This document shows positions 1-13,686 of a stretch of 64,000 nt of DNA, one piece after another (position 1 is the stretch's first letter; every line of letters starts with the position of its first letter). Position numbers and translations under genes: made by a program. The DNA comes from Haliotis asinina (Eukaryota > Mollusca > Gastropoda > Lepetellida > Haliotidae), in assembly GCF_037392515.1 (NCBI RefSeq), contig NC_090291.1:37099001-37163000 (forward strand), given 5' to 3'. The notes beneath the pieces were generated by a model, which saw nothing but the letters and a program-made list of their open reading frames with translations, was not told where the DNA came from and did not search any database.

Positions 1-569
1 TAATGACCCGAAAGGTTTAGAGAATCGTACATATTTCAGGAAATGTATTTTTTAAAATTGTTGCGAAGTCTTCACTGTTAAAAGAAACGTTTCCCCAAAT
101 ATTAATGTTTCGTAACGTTTTTGGTCAGTATGTATGAATCAAGTTTTGTTTGAAAAGTTAATTACGACAATCTGGGCTACAACTGTGGCTATGTAGCTAT
201 CGGTAGCAATTAGATCTATCAAGCAATTAAATCTGTCTAACGACGGTCGCCTTTGCACAACGACTGTTAAAAAGACTTTATGGATGACAGTTAAGGGAGC
301 TCACTTCTAATACACGTATATCCCGTTGCTAACTTGAGCAGGATGATCTCATCTGAAACATGATAGTCTTAATTTTGTGAGAAGAACCTCTAACAGAGCG
401 ATACCTCTGCACGCGAATGTTGTCACTGAACTGAGAAGTGGTGACAGGTCGCTCGAGGTATTGGTCGATTACTTTGTTATTGTATATATTACCTGAGTTG
501 AAGTTGAATAACAGTACAACTACTGATGTGTGTTCAACAGTAAGTTCTCATGACGTCATTCTTTTGTAG
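1..569. other. ESRP intron sequence, nothing else seen
   Basis: AT-rich intron upstream of the first visible ESRP exon. I see no exon, repeat or RNA gene that I can support. The acceptor of the next exon (TTTTGTAG) ends at 569. Confidence 0.6.
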
Positions 570-3500
570 GTCACGTGTTAGTGGAGCCAGAAATTATCAG
601 TGAGCGTCTGGAACCAGGGATATGGTAAGCGTAACTTTCAACAGTTTCGATTAATTCCTTTAAGTCAGAATTAAATACTAATTGACACATTTTTGTCTTG
701 ACGTACAACGTCCGATATCCGGGCTCTCAAGAAGCGGCGTTTTTCTATAGATCAGCTTCCGGTATTTGCCGCGAGACACTTGTGGCTATTTAATTGTCTC
801 TGTCAGGGCGCGCGCTCCCGTTTCCAGGAGACAAGGCATCGGAAATTCTATCAGAATTAATAAAAGATGGAATTAGCGATAAGGCGCAATAGAATTACCA
901 TTGTTTGCTAAAGTAACGACATTCTTCTTTTTCCCGAATGACAATATTAAAACAAGTCCACTCATGCCGTTGTTCGACGTCTTATCAAGTTGGATTCTCG
1001 CATCACTTGTCTCTCTGTCCACAGCAGCAAGACCGACATCGTCGACGACAATACGGTTGTCAGGGCACGTGGGTTGCCATGGCAATCGTCAGACCAGGAC
1101 ATTGCACGTTTCTTCAAGGGCTTGAATATAGCAAAGTGAGTTTGAGTACATGAAGCTATATTTCTAATAAAAACAACGTTCGTGTAATAAAGCACAACGC
1201 AGCAAGGAAGCAATTCCTAACCAGTAGAAAACTATTGTTGGAAACTGTTTGAAATCCGACTGAAGAGATTGCTGACATGATACCTGTCCTATACATTTGA
1301 CTTTTAACTACATGCAGTCGGTCGGGTCGCCGCGGGTAAAGCGTTAGTTTGTCAAGCTGAATACATGGTTGAGCTCACCATATGTTTATAATGTGGTGTC
1401 TTAATATTGCTGGAATATTGCTTGAACAAAGCGGCGTAAAACGTCACTCACTCGCACTATGTGGGCACTATACATGAAGGTCGTCTCGAGTCTCAGGTCG
1501 TGATACCCATGGAATATATCTAGGAGATTGCTGACGGCAGCATGAAAACGAAACCAAACTCCCAGTTGCAAACAAAAGGGAAAAAGGAGAAAGTATCTAA
1601 CTACCCGTACACAATGTTCGTATGAGCACCTGTACCTAAATGACTTCATTGTCGCTATGACAGTGGTGGGCAACGTTAAACACTGAGCGACAATAACAGC
1701 GGTGTGAGGAGATTTAGTCTGTCAGGCTCTACACAGATGCTGTGTATTTACAGGGGTGGTGTGGCGCTGTGCTTGAGCCCTCAGGGACGACGGAATGGTG
1801 AAGCCCTCGTGAGATTTGATGGCGAAGTTCATCGTGATTTAGCGCTCAAGCGCCACAAACATCACATAGGGCAGCGTTACATCGAGGTGTACAAGGCAAC
1901 AGGAAAAGACTTCGTCAACGTGGCAGGAGGTAAGACCCTTTGGGTTTCACGAGTTACCTCCCCTGTCGCCTTTTACCAAGTTTGTGTCGTAAGGTTGTTG
2001 TGGATCATCCGTAAACCATTCCCACTCATAAGGTTTATAAAAACAGCTGTATCTGACTATTACTGGCTACAATAATGAGTGTACCTGAATGTCCGGATTA
2101 AAACTGATCTTTGGCCACTCTTGCTTCTCAAGACACCATTAACAGGATCCAGTGGTCTGGCTCGCTGACTCGGTTTAGCCATGTTTCACGTAGATTGATG
2201 CTCATTTTGTCAGTCACAGGAATGTCTAGTCAAGACTCGATCATTTAACTCAGGCATCTGGCGCGGAACTTGCTGGGTGCGTTGTCAAGGAAACACAGAA
2301 TGTATGGAATCTATTCAAATGTTTGTGGTATAATCTTGAACAGCATAATACAGGGGAAAGAGTAAAAGATCTGGTTGCCATACTAAGGCTTTGCTGTTGT
2401 TCTGAATAAAATTTCTGATCGGTTGGTGTTATTTCTTCAACAGGGAGTAACTCTGAGGCACAAGCTTTTCTTTCGCGAGGAGGACAAGTCATCATACGCA
2501 TGCGCGGACTTCCATTTACGGCAACTTCTCAACAAGTGGTGAGTACCAACACTTTGGAATTGTTTGCGGTGTAGAAATATGGAATAGTTATCTGTGAAAG
2601 GTACTTGCAGATGCACACACGAAGACACATTACAGTGTTCACATATAAACTGTAGCCATGGTGACTGGGATGGTGCAAATAGAGTACAGACTGCACGCCA
2701 CATCATTCTGTCTGTGTTATTTTCAGCAGCGCTGTGTATGATCACGTGACCTAGTGGCTCCCCCTGGAGGTAAGTTTTGGGAAAGGCTAGTAACAGACCT
2801 GGCGTGTGGTGATTCTTGTTTGGTTGGTCGCATCCACGGTGTTAATGGTCCACTCGAATTGCAGGTGTTTTGGATTTGGGCGGTGCGGGGCGGTTGCTGG
2901 CTATTTTCAATTACCTCTTTCACTTCCGACGTCCATTTCTCACTGGTGGTGCCTTTCAGTCGTGGATGTGGGCGTGTCTCACGAGTAGTGGGCGGGGTCG
3001 GGTGGGGGTGCTGCATGTCGGTGTAATGTCCATGTCATCTACTAGCCATGCTATTTCCTGTGTTTGCGCTTGCAGCTGGAGTTCTTCGCGAGAGAGCCGA
3101 ATCCATGTCAAGTTTTGGACGGAGAGGACGGTATCCTGTTCGTCCACTACCCTGACGGGCGCTCTACCGGAGATGCCTTTGTACTGTTTACATCCGAAGA
3201 CGAGTCTAACAAAGCCCTCAAGAAGCACCGAGAGATCATGGGCACTCGATACATCGAGCTGTTTAAGAGCACAACAGCGGAAGTCCAGCAGGTAGCTCTC
3301 CTGCTTAAGAGACCCAAAGCTGCTTCACTTCCGGATAGTTCGCGCCGCCGATACAAATAACACGTGGAGTAACTGTCATAGTAATGTAGACACGCGAGAG
3401 AAGACCCATGGAGGATATGTTAAATTGAGGAGGAAGAACCGGCAACAACCCTAGGGTCAGCCCCCAACACCGACCATCTGCTTCCTACTTACCCTTTATA

Positions 3501-6500
3501 TGTCAGTTAACCCTCAGCAGCATTTTGTATATTTTGTGGTTTGAGGTATTTTAGAATATTTGGTTGAGAGGTGGTGACAGGGCGTCTGCTCGCAATGTGG
3601 TTTTGGGACTGTTTGTTTACTATTTGGTTTGAAGTGTTACCATAATGAGATGAAATGATTCACAATGTCTAACTACCCATATTTTTTCATTGTTCAGACA
3701 TCATTCATGATCTGTCATCCTTTTTGTGAAAAGAAACTCTCGAAAAAGTAAAATATAATTGAACAATTATCGAATGGTATGCTGATGCCATTTGAGATAC
3801 CGTAAACGTGGGTACACACTTGAACCACATGTGTAGCAGTATTGTTATATAACGTATATATAGACACACGAGGGTGTAGCATAACATACCGCACTTAGTG
3901 ACACTACATGACAAGGTGCTCGTCACGGGACGATCTATGCACCACATACGCGCTCAGCTTTTGGTCTCTTGGCAAATATCTGTCTGTCTTTCCACTCTTT
4001 TCATGACCCATATCTCCATTTAATTGTAAAGATTAATATTTTCATTTTTTTTATCACTTTGTTTATGGTAAAAGAGAAATAATTTTCCTTATTTTTTCAA
4101 GAAACATTTTGACATTTCTAATTCATTTTACACAAGTCAACTAATCTGGTTTTGTTAACATTTGTTTGTGTTCTAGTAACGAATTTTGTGTGTTTAATTG
4201 GTTGGAGGAGTCTCTCGTCACTAACCCTGTGCAGTAACTGTAGCTGTGTAATGTCCTCAACAGGTTCTCAACAGGAGCATGGATCCCCGCAACCCCGAAC
4301 AGCAAGACGGACAACTTCCGCCTCTCATTGCGCAACTTCCGGCGCAAGCAACGACAGTGCCTACCATCATTCCACAAAACCTAATCACTGCTGGAACAAG
4401 GAAAGACTGTGTGCGCCTGCGCAACTTACCTACCATAGCACAAGTGACTGATATTCTAACATTCCTAGGCGAATATTCTCAGTTTATTGTGTATCAAGGA
4501 GTACACATGGTTTACACAGCTCAGGTTGGTATACTTCTTCCTGTGTAGGGGAGATAATCCATTATTGGTCTAGAATTGTTTATTTATATCGTTTGTAAAA
4601 TTTTGCATGTCACACATTGTTTTTCTTTCACATTTAATACTTTCACTTTGAACCCATTTGGTTTTAATCGTCTTGGATTCTGCACATAAATGCATGATTA
4701 TTGATGTGTAATATGTTAAAGGTCCCTGTCCTTTAATTGTAATTATATAAACTCGCGTGGTAATTATACACGCTTAGTCTAGGCCACCGAGTAAAGCCTG
4801 TGGGACAGTCGACATTCAAAGTTACGGATGGGTATTGGCTAGCAGAGGGGTTAAAGCGGTCGCTCGTTACGCCGAAACCTGGGTTCGACTCCCCATATGT
4901 TGAGCCCATTTTTGGTTTCTCCCGCTGTGATATTGCTGGAATATTGCTAAAGGCAGTGTAAAGCCATACTCACACACATACTGTCGTTTTAATAAGTAAA
5001 CGGGCAATTGTTCATTATGGTTCGTCAAACCCGCAATCACTGTATGTAGTTAATCGCGTGATTTATACTGTACGACGTGTCTCCAGTAATTAATCAACAG
5101 GCCTAATGCCTCGTATCAGTGAGGCTGAAGATATTAATGCTGTCAGCAGTGACACGATGTATAACACTGACTCCCGTGTACTATGTTTAGGGCGAGCCAT
5201 CGGGAGAGGCTTTCATTCAGATGGACTCGGAAGAAGCATCGAGCATGACCGCTATCAACCGACACCGTCGACCTATGACGTTTGCCAACAAGAAGCGCTT
5301 GATTGACGTCATACAGTGCTCTGGCGATGACATGAGCCTCGTTCTGACCAATGGCATGCCAATGGCCACCATTCCCCAAGCACCTGCACAGATGATACAG
5401 AGACAGATTATAACACCAGGTGAGTGTCTCAGTACCCTGACCCAATATTGTCTTTATCCAACTACATTTTACCCGCGAAGATCCGGGTTAGAATTGATCT
5501 TCAGCAACCCCGTGCTTGTCGTAAGAGGCGACTAACGGGATCGGGTGGTCAAGCTCGTTAACTTGGTTGACTCGTCATGGTATCCCAATTTCGTAGACTG
5601 ATGTTGATCATAGTTTTGATCACTGAATTATATGACCCAGACTTAATTATTTACAGACCACCATCATATAGACGGAATATTGCTGAGTGTGGTGTAAAAC
5701 TAAACTCACTTGTTTACACAGTTACATTTTGTTATGTAATCATTCAAAACATGTAAGGAAATGGTCTGAAACCGTTATCTCTGCTTCAAAATGTGTCAAA
5801 ATTTAACTTAATACTTCTAGATATTTTTAATAATGTGTTATCATGGTTAAAACATCGTCGAAAACCCGGTTTCCATTCCCTCCATAATTCCAATGTGTAA
5901 AGTTCATTTGTGATGTACCTGTCCACGATCTTGCTTAATAAATGGGGTAGAATATGCCTTCAGCAACCCATGCTTGCCATAAAAGGCGACTATGCTTGTC
6001 GTAAGAAGCGACTAACGGGATCGGGTGGTCAGGCACGCTGACTTGGTTGACACATGTCATCGGTTTCCAATTGCACAGATCGATGCTCATGTTGGTCACT
6101 GGATTGTCTGGTACAGACTCGATTATTTACAGACCGCCGCCATATAGCTGGAATATTGCTGAGTGCGGCGTTAAACTTAACTCACTTACTCACTGCTTAA
6201 TACATGCTGCAAGCGGCGTGAAAGCATACTCACTCATTCATGTCGATTACAGGCTTCCTGGAGGGAGTATTAACCCCATGGCTGATCTCTTGCGTACAGC
6301 ACTCAATACGTTATGACCACAACAATAAACTTTGCATTTGTCTCTTTTTCCTAGTAACAGCACCGACCATCATGCCTTCACTGGGGACGTTGCCGTATGC
6401 CCAGTTGCCACAGCCACTGCCAGCCGCCTTTCCCCCGACGATGACTCACATCCCCCAGCGTCCGGCGACGTCCTTCTACCCTCCCATCCTCTACTGGTAC

Positions 6501-7710
6501 CCCAGCCCCCCTGTCTCCCCTCAGACTTATCTCACCCATACTGGCCCCTCGGTCATCGTAATGAGAGGCCTGCCTTATAATGTAACCGTCCAGGACATTA
6601 TCAATTACTTCCAAGGATTCCCAGAGGTATTTAAACTCTCTTACACTGCCTCTTGCCGAACACGGACAAACTGCCCCTTCACGACCAGCCTGAAACACGC
6701 AGTAACGTGTCATGCATATCTCGCCGTGCCGTTACATACTAAAGATATATTATTGTTAAATGTATATCTGATAGTTATATGCAGTATGTTAGTCACTGCT
6801 TGGATGATGGTGGTCGCGAGGGTATTGGACGCTCGCTCTCTCCTTGTTATTCAAAAGACGGGGTCTTTTGATTCCGGGTAGACCCAGATTGTCTGTGTTC
6901 GGCACATCGGGATGTTGTCGGCCGCAAGTGCTCCGAGTTCCTGCAGCTTGGGACCATGTGTCGTAGTGATATCCCAGTCCGCCTATCTTTCGCTTGCCTC
7001 CGTTTTTGTTGGTAATGGTTCTGTCTATACTGGGTATTCCTGTCCCCAGCGCCTGTGCCTCTCATTACCCGAGGTGGTCTGAACACACCACACAGCAACT
7101 CTGCGTGTCACACGTGACAATCAAGTGATCTCGCGTCACCCACAGGTCTCGCGAGATTCATTTGTTAAAGATGGATATCGCAGACTTGTATTGGCAAGCT
7201 TTGTTGCGCGTGTTGGGTATGAGGTTAAATTTATAGCCTGTATGTTTACATGTCAAAACATTGCTTCACAGTTTTGGTTTTATTTCAAACTTTTGGTTTC
7301 GTTGCTCCGTATTTCCCTGCCTGATGTTTTGTTTTGGTTCTTATTCTTGTAAAGATATCTTTTTGCATGTTGCACAACCCCGCAGTAGAGTAAATACGAC
7401 ATAAAACGATAATGATAATAATATTAATAGTAACTTGTGATATGCTAAGGATTGTCCTGGCGTTAATTTGTAGAAACCAAATGTAAACATACTTAAGAAG
7501 ATTAACTTTTCGTTGAGCTCTTGAACCTAATTTTATGGGTTTTGTTTGCAGGTGAGTCCAGAGACGGTCCAACTCCAACACAGCGCTGACGGGAAGCCAA
7601 ACGGCGATGCTTTGATCACGTTCTCGTCACGTGCTGAAGGCGAAAGAGCAATCATCGAGAAAAACAGGCGCCATTTGGGCAACCGCTTCATAGAGCTTTT
7701 CATGGCATGA
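570..7710 (+). CDS. ESRP: Epithelial splicing regulatory protein (ESRP/fusilli), 3' nine coding exons; 5' part outside window
   Basis: Nuclear RNA-binding regulator of epithelial alternative splicing (family knowledge). Exons: 570-624, 1025-1135, 1754-1929, 2444-2538, 3076-3291, 4264-4524, 5191-5419, 6355-6626, 7552-7710. All have AG/GT borders and phases that join without a break, giving 523 residues to the TGA at 7708. RRM1 spans exons 2-3 ([18 protein letters not shown], then [11 protein letters not shown] and [17 protein letters not shown]). RRM2 spans exons 4-5 ([35 protein letters not shown]). RRM3 spans exons 6-7 ([24 protein letters not shown]). A fourth RRM-like unit closes the protein in exons 8-9 ([23 protein letters not shown]). 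A Pro/Tyr-rich linker precedes it in exon 8. The exonuclease-like N-terminal half of ESRP is not in the window. RRM1 is near-identical to the vertebrate ESRP sequence I remember, so the family call is firm; vertebrate ESRP1/ESRP2 split after the invertebrate lineage. Confidence 0.95.
1335..1460 (+). repeat. Degraded tRNA-derived SINE (family A)
   Basis: The 3' half is recognisable: an AATATTGCTGGAATATTGCT core followed by AAAGCGGCGTAAAACG and TCACTCACTCGC. The tRNA-like head is badly worn. It lies in the ESRP intron between the first and second RRM1 exons. Confidence 0.55.
2078..2240 (+). repeat. Degraded SINE, family B
   Basis: Matches the middle of family B (CTCGCTGACTCGGTTTAGCC, GATTGATGCTCAT, GACTCGATCATTTA) with many differences; the 3' tail is missing. 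It lies in the ESRP intron after exon 1754-1929. Confidence 0.5.
4829..4980 (+). repeat. tRNA-derived SINE, family A
   Basis: A-box-like segment (TGGCTAGCAGAGGGGTTAAA) and B box (GGGTTCGACTCCCC), then the body GAGCCCATTTTTGGT and the tail GGAATATTGCTAAAGGCAGT. It lies in the ESRP intron 4525-5190. Confidence 0.8.
5463..5712 (+). repeat. SINE, family B
   Basis: Nearly full copy: GATCCGGGTTAGAATT head, AGGCGACTAACGGGATCGGG, ATTTACAGACCACCATCATA, and the common 3' tail GGAATATTGCTGAGTGTGG ending in AAACTCACT. It lies in ESRP intron 5420-6354. Confidence 0.85.
5946..6225 (+). repeat. SINE, family B, with small internal duplication
   Basis: Second family B copy in the same ESRP intron, better preserved than its neighbour. 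Near the head the GGCGACTATGCTTG/GTAAGAAGCGACTA motif is partly duplicated. The tail GGAATATTGCTGAGTGCGGC is typical. Confidence 0.85.
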
Positions 7711-8714
7711 CGACCACGTGATGGGAGTCCATGACAGCAGACCTGCGCATTATGACTGAAAATGGTGACATGAATTCTGCCCCGGCCTGGCAATCGTGCT
7801 GCTTGACGTTGTTTTAGTAATATTTTACGTCCCCTCCACATGCCAATATGGCCGACCTGGGAGGAAAAACACGCCAGCTTTTAGTTTACTAGACTAAAAA
7901 GGGTACTTTTATTGTGTAATTTGAGAGATTTATTGTGCTTTCTGTACAGTGTCGACTGTCGCAATGTTGGAGAATAAGCTGAACCAGATCTTATTTATTT
8001 TGTGTTGAAATTTTAACACATATTTTTCTAGTTGTAAAATATTAAAACCACTTTTCATATTTATATACACTGTCAACCATGCATTCCTCATCATGTCGAC
8101 TTGTAGACAATGAAAATTGTAACTATTTATTCGATGTCGATATTACTGTTGTATTTGTAAAATAACGTGTTTTATCTTGTTACTGAATAGATGAATTATA
8201 TATACATATACATTAATTTAGAATATTTTAACGAGCGGTCTTCTACAGACCCCTCCAGTGTTGTACATAGAGACTTGTATAGGATTTGTTGTGTACATAT
8301 TTTGATGACGTCATTGTTATTTGTTATGTCTGTTGATGACGTCGCGTTTTGACGACGGCCTTATTTTGTATAAGCCCTCTGCGCAACTGGTTATCTAGTC
8401 ACTTACACGTTACCACACCCTGGCTGCAAGTAGCCGCTCTCTGGCCCCTACCGTGGATACATAAGCTTGTTTACGTGATGAAACGATTTAGTCATTTTGC
8501 CCTGCAGGTGACAGAATGTTCTACGTGTCCGATTTTGTATACCATCTTCAATACGTGTACCGTATTAACTTGACTTCCATGAATATTGCTCTATTTTGGA
8601 AATGTGCCTTACTTACAAAACGCCAAAATATCTGCGATTTGAACCAAATTATTTTTCGAGGATCGAGCTCCTGTTACGACTTTGCAATAAAACTCTATGC
8701 ATTTGATAAATAAA
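7711..8714 (+). other. ESRP 3' UTR (probable)
   Basis: AT-rich sequence after the ESRP stop, with no coding signal, ending at two canonical poly(A) signals 18 bases apart. It is free of the SINEs that crowd the introns, which fits a transcribed UTR. The transcript could end later; another AATAAA lies near 11034. Confidence 0.6.
8686..8714 (+). terminator. Tandem AATAAA poly(A) signals, ESRP
   Basis: AATAAA at 8686-8691 and again at 8709-8714. A GT-rich downstream element is not obvious. These are the first canonical signals after the ESRP stop. Confidence 0.5.
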
Positions 8715-9197
8715 AACCACATTGGCCGAGTCTCCCTCAATCTGGACTTCCGCTTGGACCAAAGATTAGGTAATATGTTCGCCATTGCGGCATAGACGTG
8801 TATAGACCAAGAGGGTTCCACTCGAAATCAAACTTAAGAGCTGCAATTATTTTCTAGTTATTTGTGATGTATTTCATCACAAGAGTGAATGTGCCTTTAC
8901 GTCATATTTATTGTTTTTTGCCATATTGCAAACATATAGATTGAATATTATATCTCTGGCTGATGATTGTAGTTATAATGTCGGTGTAGATGACGTGGGG
9001 TGGGGTCCAGATGCCGGGGCTCACCTCAGTTATTGACGGGCTGAAAGGAACGAGAACACAAGGGATCTGTCCTTATATCTTTACCTTATGAGTAGAGGCT
9101 GCGGTATTTCATTTGCATGTTATTCGTATCCTGTTAATATTTATTAATATACGCACGAAAGCAACGTTTGAGAGATAGGCCATTATGAAAATGTTTC

Positions 9198-9342
9198 GGT
9201 GGGGTAGCCTAGTGGTTAAAGTGTTCGCTCATCACGCCAAAGACCCGGGTTCGATTCCCCCAGATGGGTACAATGAGTGAAGCCCATTTCTGGTGTCCCC
9301 CGCCAGTTATTGCTAAAAGCGGCGTAAGACTTAACTCACTCG
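9198..9342 (+). repeat. tRNA-derived SINE, family A
   Basis: GGTGGGGTAGCCTAGTGGTT (A box) and CCGGGTTCGATTCCCC (B box), body AGCCCATTTCTGGTGTCCCC, tail TTGCTAAAAGCGGCGTAAGA. The copy lacks part of the usual AATATTGCTGGA segment. Confidence 0.85.
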
Positions 9343-12109
9343 TTCTGAAACTTGAGTTCTCGATGTCTTCAGTATTATAACGCCCACATTGGCAGTGCAA
9401 CGAAACGTGACATTCTGGATCCATCCCAGAAACATTCCTTGAGCCCACAGTGACTGCGGTGAGCAAGTCTGGAGGTTATTGTATCAGTTCTTGCTTCCTC
9501 GGTTAGTGTGCACAACTCAAATATTTGATACCAGCTTGCTCAATGTTTGACTGTTTGAAATAGGTACACGTATCGTACTCGGAAACAATAGAAAATAAGT
9601 AATGGCGAATTGTCAAGTGCCATTGTCTAGCCTGTCTCACCGGAAGTGCGATCTTGCCATGCGTCAGCCGAGGAAGCAGTTCCGGGTCACGGTTCGTAGG
9701 GTATGGGCACTGTGATGCATTTTTGAAGCAATCTCATTTTACTGTCTGACGTCGTTGCGGGTGTTAAAACACCAACTAAATGGCGATATTATTGAGTAAT
9801 AAGTATAATGTTATGGCACAGTCGTGCAGGTAGATGTTGGATATGTTGGCACCCATAGGGTGCCGTTCTTGTCTATTGGATCTACATTATTTTAATGTGC
9901 AATATCATTTGTCAACAGTGCATGCGAAATGTGCAGGTTGCTGCGCAATGTATATTTACTTGGGTTTTGTAGATCTGTGCTTTATCACTGACAGCAATCA
10001 CGAGTCCTGACGTCATGGAGTCGTCACCTAGATTTTCGTATATGATTGTATTTTTTGCGGGCACCTGCCCATCTGATTGTACTAAGTGTAGTTAGTAAGC
10101 TGATACTCCTGAATAAACTCCCTTCATACACTTGGTGGTGGTGCCGATGCTTTTATCATGGTGATGGTTCGAAACTATCTTTACTGCTGACTCTACTCGT
10201 CAACGAAAATGGCGTTGTCAACACTTCCTCTTCCGGGATGAAGCCAATAAACCCGTTTATCCAGCCCCTCCTCCTACTAACTGTCTCCCTAAACCCTTTG
10301 CTCATGCGTGGGACTGGAAAGCGACTGAATGATACTCTTTCGTGACAACGTGGCGTTGCTTTAACTATGTAACAGAATGATCCGTTTTGATCAAGCTAAA
10401 TACAAATATATTCTATCAGCCAACGATGGAAACGTAAGTTATGGGTGTCGCAATATCATGTATAGATATTAACGGTTGCTATAGTGATGATTGCTACAAC
10501 AGCATATCTCTCCCAGTTTTGACCTAATCCAGTGGTGGTGGGATGCGCACGCAGCTTTCTGCGGTGAACGGGACTTATGTCAGTGTCAACATTGCCGACG
10601 TGTGAGATGCAAAACCCTCACGTTAACTTCTAACAGACCACTGATTTGCTTATATTTGTGCTATGTCCGTCCCATTAACAGGTCTCCATACTTTTTAATC
10701 ACTCACCCCTTCCAGCCCCGTCCAGATCACGTGATGATCATGTGACGGTTTGGCATAGGCTGGTCAGTGCTGCTGTTTTCAGAAGATAGGAGAGATACGT
10801 GCCAGAGAAACTAGTCATATTTATCTGATCTTAATATTTTTAAGCGATGCCTCCATGCCCTGTCTGGAGCTCAGGCCACTTGTCCTGGAGACATGGCCGC
10901 CATTGTACGCCATCACTCATGTCAAGATTTTATCTTGTCTTCTATTTTCATAGATTTATTTAGAAGTCGCCACGTTTGGCAGTTATAATGTATTCTATTC
11001 GTGTAAGTATTGCCCTTTTAATTTATTTCGTGAAATAAACGTATCGATCGTTAGTTAAAATATGAAATATAACAGTGTATTGGCTTTGCTTATTTTCCGA
11101 GCACGTCTTCAACCATACTCAGAACGGCCACTATAAATTCCGTGGCTTTCCATACAAATCAGCGCTTGATTAACTCAAGTGGTTAAGGCCAAGTGAAATG
11201 GTGGAAATTCGAATTTCATTTCTGTGTTTACGAATATGGCGGGTAGTGCGAAATATTGAGCAGTTTATGAAGGGAGACGTTGCGTCTGCGACAGGTTCAG
11301 AACATTACTTCTCAAACGGAAGTAAGGATAAACAAGAATCCCTTTTTTCTCTGCTTTTCCTTTTCGAGTTGATAATGTTCGAACAAACCTGTAAATGTTG
11401 ATGATTCTTTGAAGAGAGGCACGGGGAGAGAGTTTATTTTCAGCATTACTGACACCTGACATGATTTCTATGCAGTAGTGAAGCGTAATGATAAGAGAGG
11501 GTGTAAGAAACCAGGCTTCGCCAATGACACGCAAATGCTACGATTTCCGGGGTAAGGAAAATGCGGAAATTATGTCAGATAGTCAGAAAAACGTATGAGC
11601 TAAGATGGTGTCGCCATTCATTCCACAATTTGCCACAAACCGCCCAGCTGAAGTGCGAAGTGGTAGTTGAAACATTGGCCATTGTCACTTGTGGCGCGGG
11701 TTCGACTCCCCATGGGAAATGCCCAAGGATTATTCCGCATGACCCTCCGGGCAACAGAGGTAAATGCTATTCTATTGTAAACATAAACAATACTTATTTC
11801 GTTCCTGTTTGATCGCCGCGGAAGTCATAATGGATAGGAGATAAACCATAACACTCTTTGTTCACACACGTTACGGCAAAGCTTGCTTCACGCGTGTAGT
11901 CAACACTTTGGGCATACTCGAATGCATGCTACCTGAGAACCTCGTTCAAACACACATGCCTGTTTTTCACATTGTTTTAACACCATATCCATAATACGTT
12001 ATTCACCATGCATGCACGCCACGATATATTAAATATTGTTCTGGCACACGTGGGTTTCATGGCATATATCTATCGCTGGAACACGTGGATGCCAGAACAA
12101 CACACTCTC

Positions 12110-12725
12110 AAACATATGGACGACAGGGTAACGTGTTCAAACTTATGCACTTGAGGCTGACATGTTCAAAAACACGAACGCCTCGATAACAAATGCATAT
12201 GTACACGAGGATAACATGTTCAAAATACGGGCGTCGCGATAACGTCTAAATACATGCACGTAAAAATAACATGTTCAAATGAATGGATGCCACGATAAGG
12301 TTCAAATACACGCACGTAAAAATAACATGTTCAAACATATGGGCGTTATGATACCGTTTGAATTCATGCACATGAAGATAACATGTTCAACCATATGCCA
12401 TATGAACGTCATGATAACGTTCAAATACATGCATGTAAAGATAGCGTGTTCAAATAAATGGGCGCCATGATAATGTTGTTCAGGTACATAGACGCGAGGA
12501 TAGCATGTTCAAACATGGATGTCATGACAGCATGTCGTTCAAACATATGGACATGAGCACAACATTGTTTAAACGCACGTTTACTGTTCTTGTTCAAACA
12601 TATTGGATAACGTAATATATATCTGCAACATATGTTGTTAAACAGCAAAGGACGTTATGAGAACAATGTTCAAACATACATGAGCGTCATGACAACTTAT
12701 TGTTCAAACATACATGAAGGGAACG
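12110..12725. repeat. Degenerate minisatellite, about 60-bp period with about 30-bp half-units
   Basis: Irregular tandem copies around ATAACATGTTCAAA and CATATGGACGTCATGATAAC; the two half-units alternate. Divergence between copies is high, so the array is old. It lies in the ESRP-protease intergenic region. Confidence 0.75.
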
Positions 12726-12785
12726 AACACATGTCACGTCATGTCATGTCACTGTTATCAATCCGCGACCCGTTCTGTTTCGGTT

Positions 12786-12937
12786 CGGTGGGGTAGCCTA
12801 GTGGTTAACGTGTTCGCTCGCCATGCCGAAGACCCGGGTTCGATTCCCCACATGGGTACAATGTGTGGAGCCCATTTTCTGGTGTCCCCTCCGTGGAATA
12901 TTGCTAAAAGCGGCGTAAAACTAAACTCACTCACTCG
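12786..12937 (+). repeat. tRNA-derived SINE, family A (well preserved)
   Basis: Head GTGGGGTAGCCTAGTGGTTA, B box CCGGGTTCGATTCCCC, body GAGCCCATTTTCTGGTGTCC, tail AAAAGCGGCGTAAAACTAAA and TCACTCACTCG. This is one of the cleanest copies for defining the family. Confidence 0.9.
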
Positions 12938-13243
12938 TCTTGTTTCAATCCAGATCAAACGTGTCAGAAATATAAAAACAAACGCTACACATGCTAACAT
13001 GCACACATGTTTGTATGTAAGTAATTTTTTTCTGTTGCATGCTCAATATGTCCTAATTATACCGTGTACACCACCTCCCACACACTGTCATGTGAGTATT
13101 GACAAGAAGGACACCGGATGTACATACAGGATATGGATGTTGGTTGAGTTATGTGTCAAAGAACAAATATGCTACGCGACACACATGCAACATATGTCCT
13201 GTAAGATAACATGAAAATATGAAATATTTTCCATTGTTTACTT

Positions 13244-13387
13244 TGGGGCGGTCGTTAAAGCGTTCGTTAGTCACGCCGAAGACCCGGGTTCGATTCCACA
13301 CCTTAGCTCAACGAGTGAAACCCATTTCTGGTGTCCCTCGCCATGATGTTACTGGAATATTGCTAACTCATCCACTCACTCACTCGC
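13244..13387 (+). repeat. tRNA-derived SINE, family A
   Basis: Partial A box, B box CCCGGGTTCGATTCC, body AACCCATTTCTGGTGTCC, tail ACTGGAATATTGCTAACTCA; the GCGGCGTAAAAC segment is deleted. Confidence 0.85.
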
Positions 13388-13686
13388 TGTCAAGTACACG
13401 CCATAAATTCGTTTTTTAAGATAGTTGGCTATGGCGTATATGCATCGAAAATAATAACAGTAGCCATTTGATATGTCAATGCATTTTCGTCTTGTTTACA
13501 TGATTCAAAACAGAACTTAACGCGGCACATATAATATAAACTCGTTTGCCACAACGTTACACAATAATATGTGCCATTACATATACAAAAACAGTATGGC
13601 TTATTATGAAGTGTTATTATTGGTATTGGCGCCAAGGTATGAAACCTCAAATCATTAGCACGCCGATTTTCCTCGTATACAGAAGC

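Noticed and set aside
6047-6316. Recurring frames with [19 protein letters not shown] (also near 24.1, 33.1 and 44.3 kb)
   Set aside because: Chance translations of SINE family B copies.
6240-6881. 213-codon frame read as one uninterrupted gene
   Set aside because: Only 6355-6626 is coding: it is an ESRP exon with proper splice borders; the ends are intron.
10046-11812. Several 80-100 codon frames in the spacer after ESRP
   Set aside because: Low-quality composition, no splice context and no recognisable domain; they are expected by chance in this much sequence.
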